DNA from: Saccharopolyspora oryzae | GTDB lineage: Bacteria > Actinomycetota > Actinomycetes > Mycobacteriales > Pseudonocardiaceae | Direction: 5' to 3' | Assembly (NCBI RefSeq): GCF_027853915.1 | Contig: NZ_JAQGLA010000013.1 | Span: 94,995-158,994, forward strand | Length of the DNA stretch: 64,000 bases | Translations under genes and position numbers: made by a program | Part shown: positions 8,490-17,968 of the stretch, in pieces | Layout of the letters: every line of letters starts with the position of its first letter | How positions within the stretch are numbered: position 1 is the first letter of the stretch | Notes under the pieces: model-generated | Seen by the model: the letters and a program-made list of their open reading frames with translations, nothing else | Told to the model about the DNA's origin: nothing | Databases searched by the model: none

Positions 8490-8501
8490 AATTTTAAAAT
8501 T
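8490..8501. promoter_or_regulatory. AT-rich palindrome in the XRE/MFS divergent promoter
   Basis: A perfect 12-base palindrome, AATTTTAAAATT, sits inside a 20-base AT-rich run within an otherwise GC-rich intergenic region, 35 bases before the MFS start. It is a likely operator for the adjacent XRE-cupin regulator or part of the promoter. Confidence 0.5.
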
Positions 8502-8535
8502 TTGAACTAAGTCTGGTCGATCCCCCGGAGGGAAC

Positions 8536-9909
8536 ATGACTGACTTGCCTAGTTCTTCTGACCGTCGGCTGACGACGCCCCGCAGCATTGATGATTCGCC
8601 GATGACGCGGTTCCACCTGCGTGCAACGGCCTACACCGCGGGCGGGATGTTCGTCGACGGCTACATCCTCGGTGTGATCGGGTTCGCGCTCGACGGCGCT
8701 ACGCCAGAGCTGGGCCTGAGCAGCTGGTGGACCGGGTTGCTGGGCGGCGCTGCATTGGCGGGCATCTTCCTGGGCAGCCTGATCGCAGGCTGGATAACCG
8801 ACCGGGTGGGTCGGCAGAAGATGCTGGTCGGGGACCTGTCGCTGTTCATCGTCTTGTCGATCGCGCAGCTGTTCGTCGCCAACGCCGAGCAACTGCTGGT
8901 ACTGCGGCTGCTGATCGGGATCGCGATCGGTGCGGACTACGCGATCGGTGCGGCACTGCTGTCGGAGATTGCGCCTCGACGGCAGCGCGGCGGTCTTCTC
9001 GCGTCCCTGAACGCCGTATGGACCTTCGGGTTCGTCGCAGCGTTGACGGTCGGCGCGGTGTTCGCGAACTACGCGCCGGATCAGTGGCGATGGCTGCTGG
9101 CGTCATCGGCCCTGCCGGCCGCCGCCGTGCTGGCCCTGCGCTTGGGCACACCGGAGTCGCCTCGCTGGCTCGTCGCGAAGGGACGGCTGGAGGAGGCCCG
9201 GCAGGTTGTCGCCAAGTACTGGGGAAGCGAGTACGGCATCGACGACCTGGTGGGATCGACGTCTGGTGAGCTGGCGCGCTACAAGACGTTGTTCAGTCGT
9301 CGCTACCGAACTCGTACCGCGTTCGCCGCGCTGTTCTGGTTCTGCCAGGTGGTGCCCTACTTCGCGTTGTTCACCTTCCTACCGCAGGTGCTGACCACCT
9401 TCGGGCTCAGCGGTTTCGTGGGCGAGATCAGCTCGAACCTGTTTCTGCTGCTCGGCGCAATAGTCGGAGTGGTGATCATGGACCGGATCTCGAGGCGGCG
9501 GTTCGTGATCTGGTCGTTCGCCGTCCTGGCGGTCGCGCTCGGTCTGCTCGGTGTGATCGCCAATCCGCCGCCACTGCTCGTGGTTGTGTGCTTCGCGGTG
9601 TTCGCCGCGGTGGTGACCGCGGCCGGCAACCTGGAAACGGTGTATCCCAGCGAGATCTTCCCGACCGAGGTCCGCAGTTCGGGCGTCGGCCTGGCGGCAG
9701 CGGTCAGCCGGGTAGGCGCGGCTGTCGGTACGTTCCTGCTGCCGACCGCGATCGAGGGAATCGGGACCGGACCGACCATGCTGATCGCAACATCGGTGCT
9801 GCTCCTGGGGCTTGTCACCTCGTGGGCGTGGGCACCGGAGACCCGTCACCTCTCACTCGCTCGATCTTCCGCCGCGGAGGCGCCGGTGAAGAGCCGAGCA
9901 ACGCCGTAG
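8536..9909 (+). CDS. MFS transporter, metabolite:proton symporter type
   Basis: 457 residues with twelve hydrophobic segments. The loop 2-3 motif GWITDRVGRQKM is a classic MFS signature, and PESPRWLVAKGR after helix 6 plus ETVYPSEIFPTEVRSSGVG in the second half are typical of the sugar-porter/metabolite:H+ symporter group. GGAGGG at 8528-8533 precedes ATG 8536. Its partner downstream is an amine-oxidising flavoenzyme, so an amino-acid derivative or organic acid could be imported; the substrate is not determined by sequence. Confidence 0.87.
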   Translation: MTDLPSSSDRRLTTPRSIDDSPMTRFHLRATAYTAGGMFVDGYILGVIGFALDGATPELGLSSWWTGLLGGAALAGIFLGSLIAGWITDRVGRQKMLVGDLSLFIVLSIAQLFVANAEQLLVLRLLIGIAIGADYAIGAALLSEIAPRRQRGGLLASLNAVWTFGFVAALTVGAVFANYAPDQWRWLLASSALPAAAVLALRLGTPESPRWLVAKGRLEEARQVVAKYWGSEYGIDDLVGSTSGELARYKTLFSRRYRTRTAFAALFWFCQVVPYFALFTFLPQVLTTFGLSGFVGEISSNLFLLLGAIVGVVIMDRISRRRFVIWSFAVLAVALGLLGVIANPPPLLVVVCFAVFAAVVTAAGNLETVYPSEIFPTEVRSSGVGLAAAVSRVGAAVGTFLLPTAIEGIGTGPTMLIATSVLLLGLVTSWAWAPETRHLSLARSSAAEAPVKSRATP

Positions 9910-9993
9910 GCGCGGTTGCAGCCGACCGCTGCGCGGCGCTGAACCCAATTCCCCGTGCTGTGACGCAACATCTGATATTCAGGAGGAGATGAC

Positions 9994-11124
9994 GTGGACG
10001 CAGAAGTGGCTGTTGTCGGTGTCGGCACGGTCGGGTCGATGACATTGTGGCGGCTGGCCGCAGTAGGTGTGTCGGCGATCGGGTTTGAGCAGTTCGGGCC
10101 GGGTCATGACCGTAGCGCGGCGGGTGGCGAGAGCCGGCTGTTCCGGACGGCCTACCTCGAGGGCACTGAGTACGTGCCGTTGTTGTTCGCCGCCCAACGG
10201 CTTTGGCGGCGGCTGGAGTCGGAGTCCGGACGTGATCTGCTCACCATGTGCGGTGGGCTGATGATCGGTGATCAGGACTCCGAGCACATCAAGACTGCGC
10301 GTGCCTGCTGTGAGCAGTTCGACCTTCCGCACACCGTGCTTGAGCCGGACCAGGTCGCTGAGAGGTTTCCGCAGCACCGCCTGGTCGACGGCGAGGTTGC
10401 CATTCACGACGAGCAGTCCGGTCTGCTGCGGCCCGAGTACGCGGTCGTGACAGCGGCGCAGCAGGCTGTTGCAGCTGGCGCGCGGCTGCAGACCGGATGC
10501 CGCATCGCACAACTGGATCCCGACGCTGACGGGGTCACCGTGACCGCCGACGACGGCCGATCATGGAGGGTCCGCCGAGTGGTGGTCACCACGGGTCCGT
10601 GGGCGCAAGCCTTGCAGTCTGCGGCAGCGGTGACGCCTCGCCGGATTCTGCTGTCCTGGTTCACCCCGCCCGACATCGACGCCTACCGCCCAGACCGGTT
10701 CCCGATCTTCGTCCGCGAGAACGACCAGCACCGCGTTTTCGGTACCCCCAGCGTCGAAGGCACCACTGTGAAGGTCGGTCTGGTGACGCCCTTCGCGGAC
10801 GTCGAAGATCCCGACCGCTTGGAACGCTCGGTGAGCGTCGCTGAAGAACAGCTCCTCGCCGAGGCGTCACTCGCCTTCTTGCCCGAGCTGTGGCGAACCC
10901 CGTCACGACTCGCCGCCTACATGGACGGTTACACGACCGACGGGCACGGTGTTCTCGGGCCTGACCCAGGACGGCCCAACGTGCTGCTCGGAGTCGGGTT
11001 CTCCGGCCACGGGTTCAAATTGGCTCCCGTGCTCGGGCAGGCGCTGGCCGATCTCGCCGGCACCGGGGACACCGAGCTTGGCGTTGCGCACCTGGCACCG
11101 GGCCGTCCTGGTCTGCACGCCTGA
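9994..11124 (+). CDS. FAD-dependent amine oxidase, sarcosine oxidase/N-methyltryptophan oxidase family
   Basis: 376 residues starting at GTG 9994, five bases after AGGAGGAG. An N-terminal dinucleotide-binding motif (VVGVGTVGSMTLW), a GGESRLFRTAYLEG segment and a C-terminal GVGFSGHGFKLAPVLG motif place it in the MSOX/MTOX/SolA group of DAO-fold flavoproteins. The cysteine that binds FAD covalently in monomeric sarcosine oxidase is missing: the AAYMDGYTTDGHGVLG segment has no cysteine, so FAD is probably bound non-covalently or the substrate differs. The gene lies 84 bases after the MFS transporter and is probably co-transcribed. Confidence 0.85.
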   Translation: MDAEVAVVGVGTVGSMTLWRLAAVGVSAIGFEQFGPGHDRSAAGGESRLFRTAYLEGTEYVPLLFAAQRLWRRLESESGRDLLTMCGGLMIGDQDSEHIKTARACCEQFDLPHTVLEPDQVAERFPQHRLVDGEVAIHDEQSGLLRPEYAVVTAAQQAVAAGARLQTGCRIAQLDPDADGVTVTADDGRSWRVRRVVVTTGPWAQALQSAAAVTPRRILLSWFTPPDIDAYRPDRFPIFVRENDQHRVFGTPSVEGTTVKVGLVTPFADVEDPDRLERSVSVAEEQLLAEASLAFLPELWRTPSRLAAYMDGYTTDGHGVLGPDPGRPNVLLGVGFSGHGFKLAPVLGQALADLAGTGDTELGVAHLAPGRPGLHA

Positions 11125-11205
11125 GTCGGCGCGCCGCGAGTCAGCGACGTTCGCCTTTGCGGTAGCGAGCCGCAAGGCAGTCATCACATGAAGAGGGAAC
11201 CGCCC

Positions 11206-11955
11206 GTGAACGCAAGACCTACGTTTCGTTCTCGACGCGCCATGGTCACCGGAGCTGCCGGCGGTATCGGTGGTGCAGTCGCCGCGCAACTTGCGTCCCG
11301 CGGCGCCGAGGTCATCGGAGTGGACCTGGACAGGCCGGGGTCCGGCACGCTCGACGGCATCGAGTTCGTGACCGGCGATCTCACCTCGGCAGCCGACCGG
11401 CGCCGGATAATCGAGGACGTTGGTGCGATCGATCTCCTCGTCAACGCCGCCGGAATCTCCGTCACGAAGGACCTCGCCACCACCACCGAGTCCGACTGGG
11501 ACTCGGTGCTGGGTATCAACGCCAAAGTCCCGTTCCTGCTGATGCAGGCCTACGCCGACCGGCTGAGCGACGGCGGCGCGATCGTCAACATCGCCTCGGT
11601 GGCCGGGAAAATGGCCACCAACGTGCACGGGGCGCCGTACAACGCATCCAAGGCGGCGGTGCTGGCTTTGACCCGGACCTTCGCCTACGCCTTGGCGCCT
11701 CGCGGCATCCGGGTCAACGCGGTCTGTCCGGGGGTCACCCGCACGCCGATGCTTGACGGGATCTTCGACGACCTGAGCTCGATGACGGGAGAACCGGTCG
11801 ACACCCTCCGCGCGGAGTACCTGCGTCGGGTACCGCTGGGCCGGTTGGGAGCCCCCGAAGAGATCGCCCGGACCGTCGTCCACCTCCTCTCCGAGGATGC
11901 GGGCTACATCACCGGGCAGAGCGTCAACATCTGCGGCGGGTTGGTGATGTCGTGA
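11206..11955 (+). CDS. Short-chain dehydrogenase/reductase
   Basis: 249 residues from GTG 11206, chosen because AGAGGGA lies seven bases upstream; an ATG at 11188 would add six residues but has no ribosome binding site. Cofactor motif VTGAAGGIGGAV, NAA (in LVNAAGIS), active-site serine in IASVAG and YNASKAAV (YxxxK) are all intact, and an ITGQSVNICGG C-terminus is typical of classical SDRs. An aspartate in VIGVDLDRPG at the end of strand 2 suggests NAD rather than NADP. It is the third gene after the MFS transporter. Confidence 0.87.
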   Translation: MNARPTFRSRRAMVTGAAGGIGGAVAAQLASRGAEVIGVDLDRPGSGTLDGIEFVTGDLTSAADRRRIIEDVGAIDLLVNAAGISVTKDLATTTESDWDSVLGINAKVPFLLMQAYADRLSDGGAIVNIASVAGKMATNVHGAPYNASKAAVLALTRTFAYALAPRGIRVNAVCPGVTRTPMLDGIFDDLSSMTGEPVDTLRAEYLRRVPLGRLGAPEEIARTVVHLLSEDAGYITGQSVNICGGLVMS

Positions 11956-12339
11956 TGCTGCGGCGGTCGTCCCGGACCGTGAGAACCTCACCGCGCGCGC
12001 CGCTGCGGTGTACGTGCCGGGTAGGCGCTACCCGCTGACCGCGTCGGCGCACTTGACGGTCTTGATGGTGGAGGTAGCAGGTGTCGGGCGGGTGGTCGCG
12101 ACGACGCCGCCGAACGAGGGCAGCCCGTCGTCGATCAGCGTGGCGGCATGGTCGGGGAGTACGAGCACGCGTTCTAAGAGTTCGAGACTGACGACGCTTG
12201 GACGTTGTACTGCGACACCGGACTTACGGCGCCCGTGCGGCTCCGGGTTCGGGAGGTTCTTGAAGTCGCTGGTTTCGACTGCTTCAGAGCGCATTCCCGT
12301 TCTGATTTGCGGTGGGCGGACAGCGGTCAACCGAAGTGG
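11956..12339. other. Intergenic stretch between convergent genes
   Basis: About 380 bases between an SDR (plus) and a medium-chain dehydrogenase (minus). Short frames exist on both strands but none has a recognisable domain. No clear terminator hairpin was found. Confidence 0.45.
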
Positions 12340-13314
12340 TCATTCCCGCAAGCGGAGGACGAGCTTGCCCATCGCCTGCCTGCGTTCGATGGCTTCGAGC
12401 GCTTCGCGGACTTCGCCGACTGCGTAGCTTCCACCGATCGGCGGGGTGATGGCACCGGATTCGAGTTTCGGCAGGAGCTCGGCCCACTGGTCGAGGAGGT
12501 AACCCGGGCGTGCCTTGGCGTATGCGCCCCAACCGACTCCGACCACGTCGAGGTTGTTCAGCAGGAGGCGGTTGACCTTCACCTCGGGGATCGCGCCGGC
12601 GGTGAAGCCGATCACGAGCATCCGCCCGTCGGCGGCGAGGCAGCGCAGCGAATCGGTGAAGCGGTCACCGCCGACGGTGTCGGCGACCAGGTCGACGCCT
12701 CGACCGCCGGTCGCTTCCTTGACCGCGTCCTTGAAACCGTCGACGAGCACGTACTCGTCCGCCCCTGCGGCGAGCGCTGTCCGGCCCTTCTCCGGCGTCG
12801 ACACCACGCCGATCACCGATCCCGCGCCGAAGGCCTTCGCGACCTGGATCACCGCGCTGCCGACGCCTCCGGCGGCACCGTGCACGAGCACTGCCTCACC
12901 AGACGACATGCGGCCACGGCGGCGAAGCGCGAAGTGGGCCGTCAGGTAGTTGAACGGTATCGCCGCTGCCGATTCGAAGCCCAGCGCGTCCGGGATGGGG
13001 AACGTCGCGTCCACGGGACAGGCGACCCGTTCGGCGAAGGCACCGAGGAACGGCAGAGCAGCGACCCGGTCACCTGCTCGCACCGACGCTCCTGGCGGTG
13101 CCTCCGCGACCACTCCGGCCACCTCGGCACCCGGGATGAACGGGAGCTCCGGCTTGACCTGGTAGAGACCCCTGGTCTGGAGCACTTCGGGGAAGGCCAC
13201 GCCCGCCGCGTGGACGTCGATGAGCACCTCGTCCTCCCGGCGGGCAGGGGAGGGGAGGTCCACGATGGCGACGGTCGACGGCCCGTCCAGGTCCCGGATG
13301 TGTACGGCTTTCAT
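12340..13314 (-). CDS. NADPH:quinone oxidoreductase-like medium-chain dehydrogenase
   Basis: 324 residues from ATG 13314; a longer upstream frame is a shadow of the LysR gene. The GroES-like N-terminal half (about 25-110) shows PFIPGAEVAGVV and GDRVAALPFLGAFAE, and the Rossmann half has HGAAGGVGSAVIQVAKAFGA. The catalytic-zinc cysteine and histidine of alcohol dehydrogenases are absent, as expected for zeta-crystallin/QOR-type proteins that reduce quinones or enoyl groups with NADPH. It could reduce an unsaturated intermediate of the neighbouring catabolic pathway. Confidence 0.87.
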   Translation of the reverse strand: MKAVHIRDLDGPSTVAIVDLPSPARREDEVLIDVHAAGVAFPEVLQTRGLYQVKPELPFIPGAEVAGVVAEAPPGASVRAGDRVAALPFLGAFAERVACPVDATFPIPDALGFESAAAIPFNYLTAHFALRRRGRMSSGEAVLVHGAAGGVGSAVIQVAKAFGAGSVIGVVSTPEKGRTALAAGADEYVLVDGFKDAVKEATGGRGVDLVADTVGGDRFTDSLRCLAADGRMLVIGFTAGAIPEVKVNRLLLNNLDVVGVGWGAYAKARPGYLLDQWAELLPKLESGAITPPIGGSYAVGEVREALEAIERRQAMGKLVLRLRE

Positions 13315-13388
13315 GGACTCGGACTGTAAAGAGCGGACCAGCCGCAGCAGAAGAAGCCGACGGCTATCGCCGTACCAGCCTTTCCGCG

Positions 13389-14297
13389 CTATGCCCACCC
13401 GGCCGAGGGGGTGGACGCCCGGATCTGGCGCAGCAAGGTGTCGACGACCCGCCCGCGCATTTCCCCGAGCCGCACGATCGCGGACAGCGTCGTCTGGGCC
13501 CACGGCTTGTTGATCGGGATCAACGTCACCCCGTTGCCGCTGATCGTCGACGGCGCGAGCGTGTTCGCGATCGCGATCCCCACCCCGGCGCGGACCATCC
13601 GCTGCGCGGTTTCGGCGCCGTTGGTGGTGTACACGATGCGTGCGTCGATGCCGGTGATGAGTTCCTGGAACGCCTTCCGCAGGATGCTGCCCTCGGTGAA
13701 GAAGATCAGCGGTTCCCCGGCCAAGTCGTCGACGTCGAAGGTCTCCGCACGCGCCAGCGGGTGCGAGTCGGGCACGCACAGGACCAGCCGTCCGGTCATC
13801 AGGTCGATGTAGTGCAGCCGCTCGTCGTCGGGCGGCTCACCGGGCAGCGGGATCCGGGTGATCAGGCCGATGTCGAAGTTCCCGTTCAGGACACCGTCGC
13901 GCACGAGGTAGGTCCCGCCTTCGGAGACCTCGAACAGGATGTTCGGATGCCCCTCGTGCAGCTCGCGGACCACGTGCGGCAGCACCCGCATGCTTCCGAT
14001 CGCCACCGTGCCGAGGGTCACCTTGCCGATCTTCAGGCCATCGATCGCGCTGGCTTCCTGCCGGAGCAGGTCCTCAGCCCGGATCGCCGACTTCACGTGC
14101 GCCAGGATCCGCTCGGCGGCATCCGTCGGGCGGACGCCGTGCGTTCCTCGCAGCACCAGGACGACGCCGAGGTCCTCTTCGAGCCGCTGCACCTGGTTGG
14201 TAATGGTCGGCTGTGAGACGCCGAGCTCGTGGGCCGCTTGGCGGAAGGAGCCGGTGCGAAGCGCCGCCTCGAGGTAGCGCAACTGCTCGAATCTCAC
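13389..14297 (-). CDS. LysR-family transcriptional regulator
   Basis: 302 residues. The N-terminal winged helix (about 1-62) contains RFEQLRYLEAALRTGSFRQAAHELGVSQPTITNQVQRLEEDLG; the rest is a periplasmic-binding-type effector domain. It sits downstream of the SDR-hydrolase-BVMO gene run on the same strand and upstream of the quinone oxidoreductase, so it may control either set. No obvious T-N11-A box was identified by eye. Confidence 0.88.
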   Translation of the reverse strand: MRFEQLRYLEAALRTGSFRQAAHELGVSQPTITNQVQRLEEDLGVVLVLRGTHGVRPTDAAERILAHVKSAIRAEDLLRQEASAIDGLKIGKVTLGTVAIGSMRVLPHVVRELHEGHPNILFEVSEGGTYLVRDGVLNGNFDIGLITRIPLPGEPPDDERLHYIDLMTGRLVLCVPDSHPLARAETFDVDDLAGEPLIFFTEGSILRKAFQELITGIDARIVYTTNGAETAQRMVRAGVGIAIANTLAPSTISGNGVTLIPINKPWAQTTLSAIVRLGEMRGRVVDTLLRQIRASTPSAGWA

Positions 14298-14382
14298 GCT
14301 CGACCCCTACTCCCGCCGGATCGACGGCGCCGCTGCCGTCGATCCGGTCATCCTATGCCGACGATCCCCGCGGGCCCAGGAC

Positions 14383-15195
14383 TCAGCGGGAGAGCAGGTC
14401 GAGGCCGGTCGCGTCGACTGCGCGCGCCCCGCCGTCGATCGGGATCGTCGCACCCGTGATGTAGCCGGCAGCCGGGGTGAGCAGGAACGCGATGGTCGCG
14501 GCGACCTCGTACGGCTGACCCAGCCGCCGGAGCATCGTCTTGCCGCTGAACTGCTCGATCATCGTGCGGGCGTGCGCTCCGGCGAGGAAGCGGGGGGACA
14601 GGAACAGCCCGGGTGCGACGGCGTTGACCCGGATCCCTTCCGGCCCGTACTCGTCGGCCAGCTGACGCACCCATCCCTCGAGCGCCGCTTTCGCCGGGCC
14701 GTACCCTGCGGCGTAGCTGCCCGCGCGCGTGCCGTTGATGCTCGAGACGTAGACGATCGAGGAGTCCGGGCGCGCCAGCATCGGAGCCAGGTGCTGGGCG
14801 GCGAGGAACGCGTGGGTCAGGTTGACCCGGAAATCCTTTTCCCACTCGGCGAGCGTGAAGGCGGGCAGCGGCTTGCGCTGCATCTGGCCGATGACGTCGA
14901 CGTATCCGTGCAGCGGTGCGCCGGCGGCGAACTCGGCCAGGGACCGCGCGCCGTCCTCGGAGGAAACATCGGCGACGAACCGGTCGGCGTCGAGTTCGCC
15001 GGCGAGGCGGTCCAGCGCCTGCTCGTCGACGTCGACGAGCAGCAGCTTCGCGCCGCGGGAAGCGAGCGTGCGCGCGACGTGCTCGCCGATGCCGGCAGCG
15101 CCGCCCAGGACGGCGTACCGCTTGCCGTCGAGCCGGAACAGCCGGTCGTGCGGGACGTTCGGGGCGGCGACGGCGTCGTGGGGATCGTCGAACAC
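14383..15195 (-). CDS. Short-chain dehydrogenase/reductase
   Basis: 270 residues with a Rossmann motif [15 protein letters not shown] (GGAAGIG replaces the usual TGxxxGIG), an aspartate at the end of strand 2 (LLVDVDE, pointing to NAD), an active-site serine in VYVSSING and a YGPAK catalytic pair. [15 protein letters not shown]-terminal motif completes the family pattern. It is the last gene of a tight minus-strand run with two hydrolases and a Baeyer-Villiger monooxygenase and may oxidise an alcohol released by ester cleavage or supply the ketone. Confidence 0.87.
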   Translation of the reverse strand: MFDDPHDAVAAPNVPHDRLFRLDGKRYAVLGGAAGIGEHVARTLASRGAKLLLVDVDEQALDRLAGELDADRFVADVSSEDGARSLAEFAAGAPLHGYVDVIGQMQRKPLPAFTLAEWEKDFRVNLTHAFLAAQHLAPMLARPDSSIVYVSSINGTRAGSYAAGYGPAKAALEGWVRQLADEYGPEGIRVNAVAPGLFLSPRFLAGAHARTMIEQFSGKTMLRRLGQPYEVAATIAFLLTPAAGYITGATIPIDGGARAVDATGLDLLSR

Positions 15196-15199
15196 GGTT

Positions 15200-16027
15200 T
15201 CACGCTCCCCTCACGAAGTCGGCGATGAAGCTCCACGTCTGTTCAGGATGGCTGATGTTCGGCGCGTGCTTGTGGGGCACGGGGGCAACGGTCACCGTCT
15301 GGCACCGGTCGGTCAGGTGCTTCACCCAGCCCCGCTCGACCAGCGGATCGCCCGCGCAGTCGAAGACCAGGACCGGCGTCGTGACCTCCGCGAACGGTTC
15401 CGGGTAGGGATCGGCCGGACGCGCGGTCCGCAAGGGTTCTGGTGGTTTCGCGTGCGGTGCCAGCATCCCGGCGTAGTGGCCGGGCATCGCCGCCCACCTC
15501 ATCCGCGCGTCGATCTGCTCCTCGATGCCCGGGTAGTCGTCGCACAGCAGCCGGACGATTCTGGTCATGTCCTCGCGGGTGCCGTCGTAGCTGCCGAGTT
15601 CGGCGCTCGTCGCGCTGCGCCAGGGGCCGCCGGTTCCGCTGATCGAGGTGACCGAGGCCAGGCGTCCGCTCAACCGTTCGTCGAGGAGTGCGCGGAGGGC
15701 GATGGAGCCGCCGAAGGAGTTGCCGACCAGGTGGATCGGGCCGCTCGCATCGATCTGGTCGAGCAGGGAGTAGACGTGGCGCAACCGGAATCCGAACGGC
15801 GACTGATCCAGCCGCACGGCTTTGGCCGAACCGCCGAATCCCAGCAGGTCCGGAGCGATGACGCGGTGCGTCTGCGCCGCGAGCGGCAACACCCCGCCCC
15901 AGGTGACGTCCGAGGACGCACCCCACGCGCCGTCGTGGAGGAAGACCACGGTGCTGCCGCGGCCCTCGCCCCCGATGAGGTAGCGGGTCTCGAGATCGTT
16001 GACGACGGTGCTCTTCTCGGTGATCAC
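15200..16027 (-). CDS. Alpha/beta-fold hydrolase (esterase/C-C hydrolase type)
   Basis: 275 residues. The oxyanion region FLHDGAWG, the nucleophile elbow GNSFGGS, an acid in [14 protein letters not shown] and a late [13 protein letters not shown] histidine form a complete triad pattern of MhpC/BphD-like hydrolases. It lies between an SDR and a Baeyer-Villiger monooxygenase with gaps of 4 and 30 bases. Hydrolysis of the ester or lactone made by the monooxygenase is the natural inference. Confidence 0.85.
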   Translation of the reverse strand: MITEKSTVVNDLETRYLIGGEGRGSTVVFLHDGAWGASSDVTWGGVLPLAAQTHRVIAPDLLGFGGSAKAVRLDQSPFGFRLRHVYSLLDQIDASGPIHLVGNSFGGSIALRALLDERLSGRLASVTSISGTGGPWRSATSAELGSYDGTREDMTRIVRLLCDDYPGIEEQIDARMRWAAMPGHYAGMLAPHAKPPEPLRTARPADPYPEPFAEVTTPVLVFDCAGDPLVERGWVKHLTDRCQTVTVAPVPHKHAPNISHPEQTWSFIADFVRGA

Positions 16028-16057
16028 GGCGAGACAGGTCTCCTTAGGACGGTGCGG

Positions 16058-17968
16058 TCAGCGGAATTCGTACTGCTCGGGATCGACGGCCTGGGTGCTG
16101 CTGATGTACCGGTGCGCCGACAGCGGCCACATGATGGTCGAGCGGCCCTCCGCGTTCTGGTACCAGCTGTGCGTTTTGGACCATCCCCACACGCGCTGCG
16201 CGCTCGCTTCGGCCACTTCGTCGGCGTACTTCTCGAAGACGTCGCGGCGCACCGACAAGGAGGACTTGCCGGTCTCCAGCAACTGCTCGATCGCGCTCAG
16301 GATGTACACCGATTGGCATTCGATGAACAGCACCAGGTTTCCGTGCAGCAGCAGGTTCGTGTTGGGGCCGTACATGCAGAACAGGTTCGGGAAGTCCGGA
16401 ACGGTCAGGCCCAGGTAGGCGCACGCGTCGACGCCCCACGACTCGTGCAGGTCGACTCCGCCCGAGCCGGTGACCTTCATCGGCATCAAGAAGTCCGAGG
16501 CGTTGAAGCCGGTTCCGAAGACGATGACGTCCACCGGGACGTAGTGGCCGTCGGTCGTGTGGATCCCGCTCCCGTCGATGCGGGCGATGTCTTCGGTGAC
16601 CAGCTCGACGTGGTCCTGCTTGAGCGTGTCGATCCAGGTCCCGTCGTCGCGGATGATCCGCTTGGCGCCCGGCGGGTAGTCCGGGACGATCTTCGCCGCG
16701 AGGTCCGGCCGGTCTTCGACCTGACCGAGCAAGTAGTCCGTCAGCAGTGCGCGGAGCCGTTCGTTCGCTGCCGACACGGCCCGTTCGGTGGGCGGGTACG
16801 CCGGGTCCACGGTGGCGGCGGCGAGGCGCCCGATCGCTCTCGGGAGGAAGATCGAGAAGCGGTAGTAAGCGCGGTACAGCGGAACCTCCCGCAGGAGCGC
16901 GCGCTCGTCCTCGGGGATCTCCTGCCGGAGCTCGGGCGTCGACTGCAGGTACGGCGCACTGCGCTGGAAGATCGTCAGCGACGCTGCGGACCGCGCGATC
17001 GCCGGTGCCACCTGGACGCCGGTCGCACCGGTGCCGATGATCGCCACCCGCTTGCCGGTGAGGTCGACGTCGTGGTCCCACTGCGCGGTGTGGAACGCCG
17101 GGCCGTCGAAGGTGTCCAGGCCGTCGATGCGCGGGATCATCGGGCGGTTCAGCTGGCCGACCGCGGACACGACGATGGTGAAGTCCTCGGTCCGGGAGCG
17201 CTCGTCCGGCCCGGTGGTGGTGACCGACCACAGCTGCCGCGAGTCGTCCCAGGTCGCCGAGGAGACCTCGGTGCCGAAGCGGATGTGCTCGACCAGTCCG
17301 TTCTGCTCGGCGAATGCCCGGAGGTAGTCGTGGATCACGTTCTGCCTGCAGAAGTACGACGGCCAGTCGTGCGGGAAGAAGGAGTAGGTGTAGATGTGGC
17401 TGTGCACGTCGATCCGGCAGTCGGGATAGGCGTTCTCGTACCACGTCCCGCCGACGTCGCCGTTCTTCTCGATGATGGTGAAGTCCACGCCGGCCTGCTT
17501 CATCCGCAGCCCGGCCAGCAGACCGGACAGGCCGGCCCCGACGATCGCGACCCGCATCGGTCGCGCCGGATCGAGCTGGTCCTTCGTCCACTTAGGAGCG
17601 CGAGGATCGGTGCCCGGTGGGACGAACGCGACGCGCAGCAGTTCGGCGTCTTCGTCCGCAGAGCGGTCGAGCGCCCATTCGGCGATCGCCCGGAGGACCG
17701 CTGCGGACGGTTCGACCGGCCACTCGGCGATGTTCTGCAGGTACGGCTCGAGCGTCGCCATGCAGAACGCCCGGGCTTCCGCGTCCTCCTGCGCGTCGAG
17801 AACGATCGCGGGCAGCAGGTCCGGGTTCGGGCGCCATTGCGGGCGGAGCACGGACGGGTCGTCGGTGAGGTGCGCGACGAGCATCAGCAGCGCCGGTGTT
17901 TGCGCCGCCCGCAGGTGGTGGAGCAACTCCTCCGGGGACGGCTGGGCTGAATCAGACAACGCGGGCAC
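16058..17968 (-). CDS. Baeyer-Villiger flavin monooxygenase, HAPMO-like with N-terminal extension
   Basis: 636 residues. A helical extension (1-135) like that of 4-hydroxyacetophenone monooxygenase precedes the FAD motif GAGLSG (144-149) and GGTWYENAYPDCRIDVHSH. The Baeyer-Villiger fingerprint FDGPAFHTAQWDHD (from F287; FxGxxxHxxxW) and an NADPH site IIGTGATGVQVAP follow. Baeyer-Villiger enzymes insert oxygen next to a ketone to give an ester or lactone using NADPH and O2. The gene overlaps the upstream hydrolase by 17 bases and is followed by another hydrolase, a classical ketone-to-ester-to-acid unit. The ketone cannot be identified; the extension suggests an aryl or bulky ketone. Confidence 0.9.
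   Translation of the reverse strand: MPALSDSAQPSPEELLHHLRAAQTPALLMLVAHLTDDPSVLRPQWRPNPDLLPAIVLDAQEDAEARAFCMATLEPYLQNIAEWPVEPSAAVLRAIAEWALDRSADEDAELLRVAFVPPGTDPRAPKWTKDQLDPARPMRVAIVGAGLSGLLAGLRMKQAGVDFTIIEKNGDVGGTWYENAYPDCRIDVHSHIYTYSFFPHDWPSYFCRQNVIHDYLRAFAEQNGLVEHIRFGTEVSSATWDDSRQLWSVTTTGPDERSRTEDFTIVVSAVGQLNRPMIPRIDGLDTFDGPAFHTAQWDHDVDLTGKRVAIIGTGATGVQVAPAIARSAASLTIFQRSAPYLQSTPELRQEIPEDERALLREVPLYRAYYRFSIFLPRAIGRLAAATVDPAYPPTERAVSAANERLRALLTDYLLGQVEDRPDLAAKIVPDYPPGAKRIIRDDGTWIDTLKQDHVELVTEDIARIDGSGIHTTDGHYVPVDVIVFGTGFNASDFLMPMKVTGSGGVDLHESWGVDACAYLGLTVPDFPNLFCMYGPNTNLLLHGNLVLFIECQSVYILSAIEQLLETGKSSLSVRRDVFEKYADEVAEASAQRVWGWSKTHSWYQNAEGRSTIMWPLSAHRYISSTQAVDPEQYEFR

Noticed and set aside
12028..12427. 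Short frames on both strands in the gap after the SDR gene
   Set aside because: Neither has a ribosome binding site or a recognisable motif; kept only as an unexplained gap.
14822..17950. A 1042-codon plus-strand frame across the hydrolase and Baeyer-Villiger region
   Set aside because: It is a mirror of the minus-strand genes caused by GC-rich codon bias; it has no domain, and the minus strand carries clear enzyme motifs.
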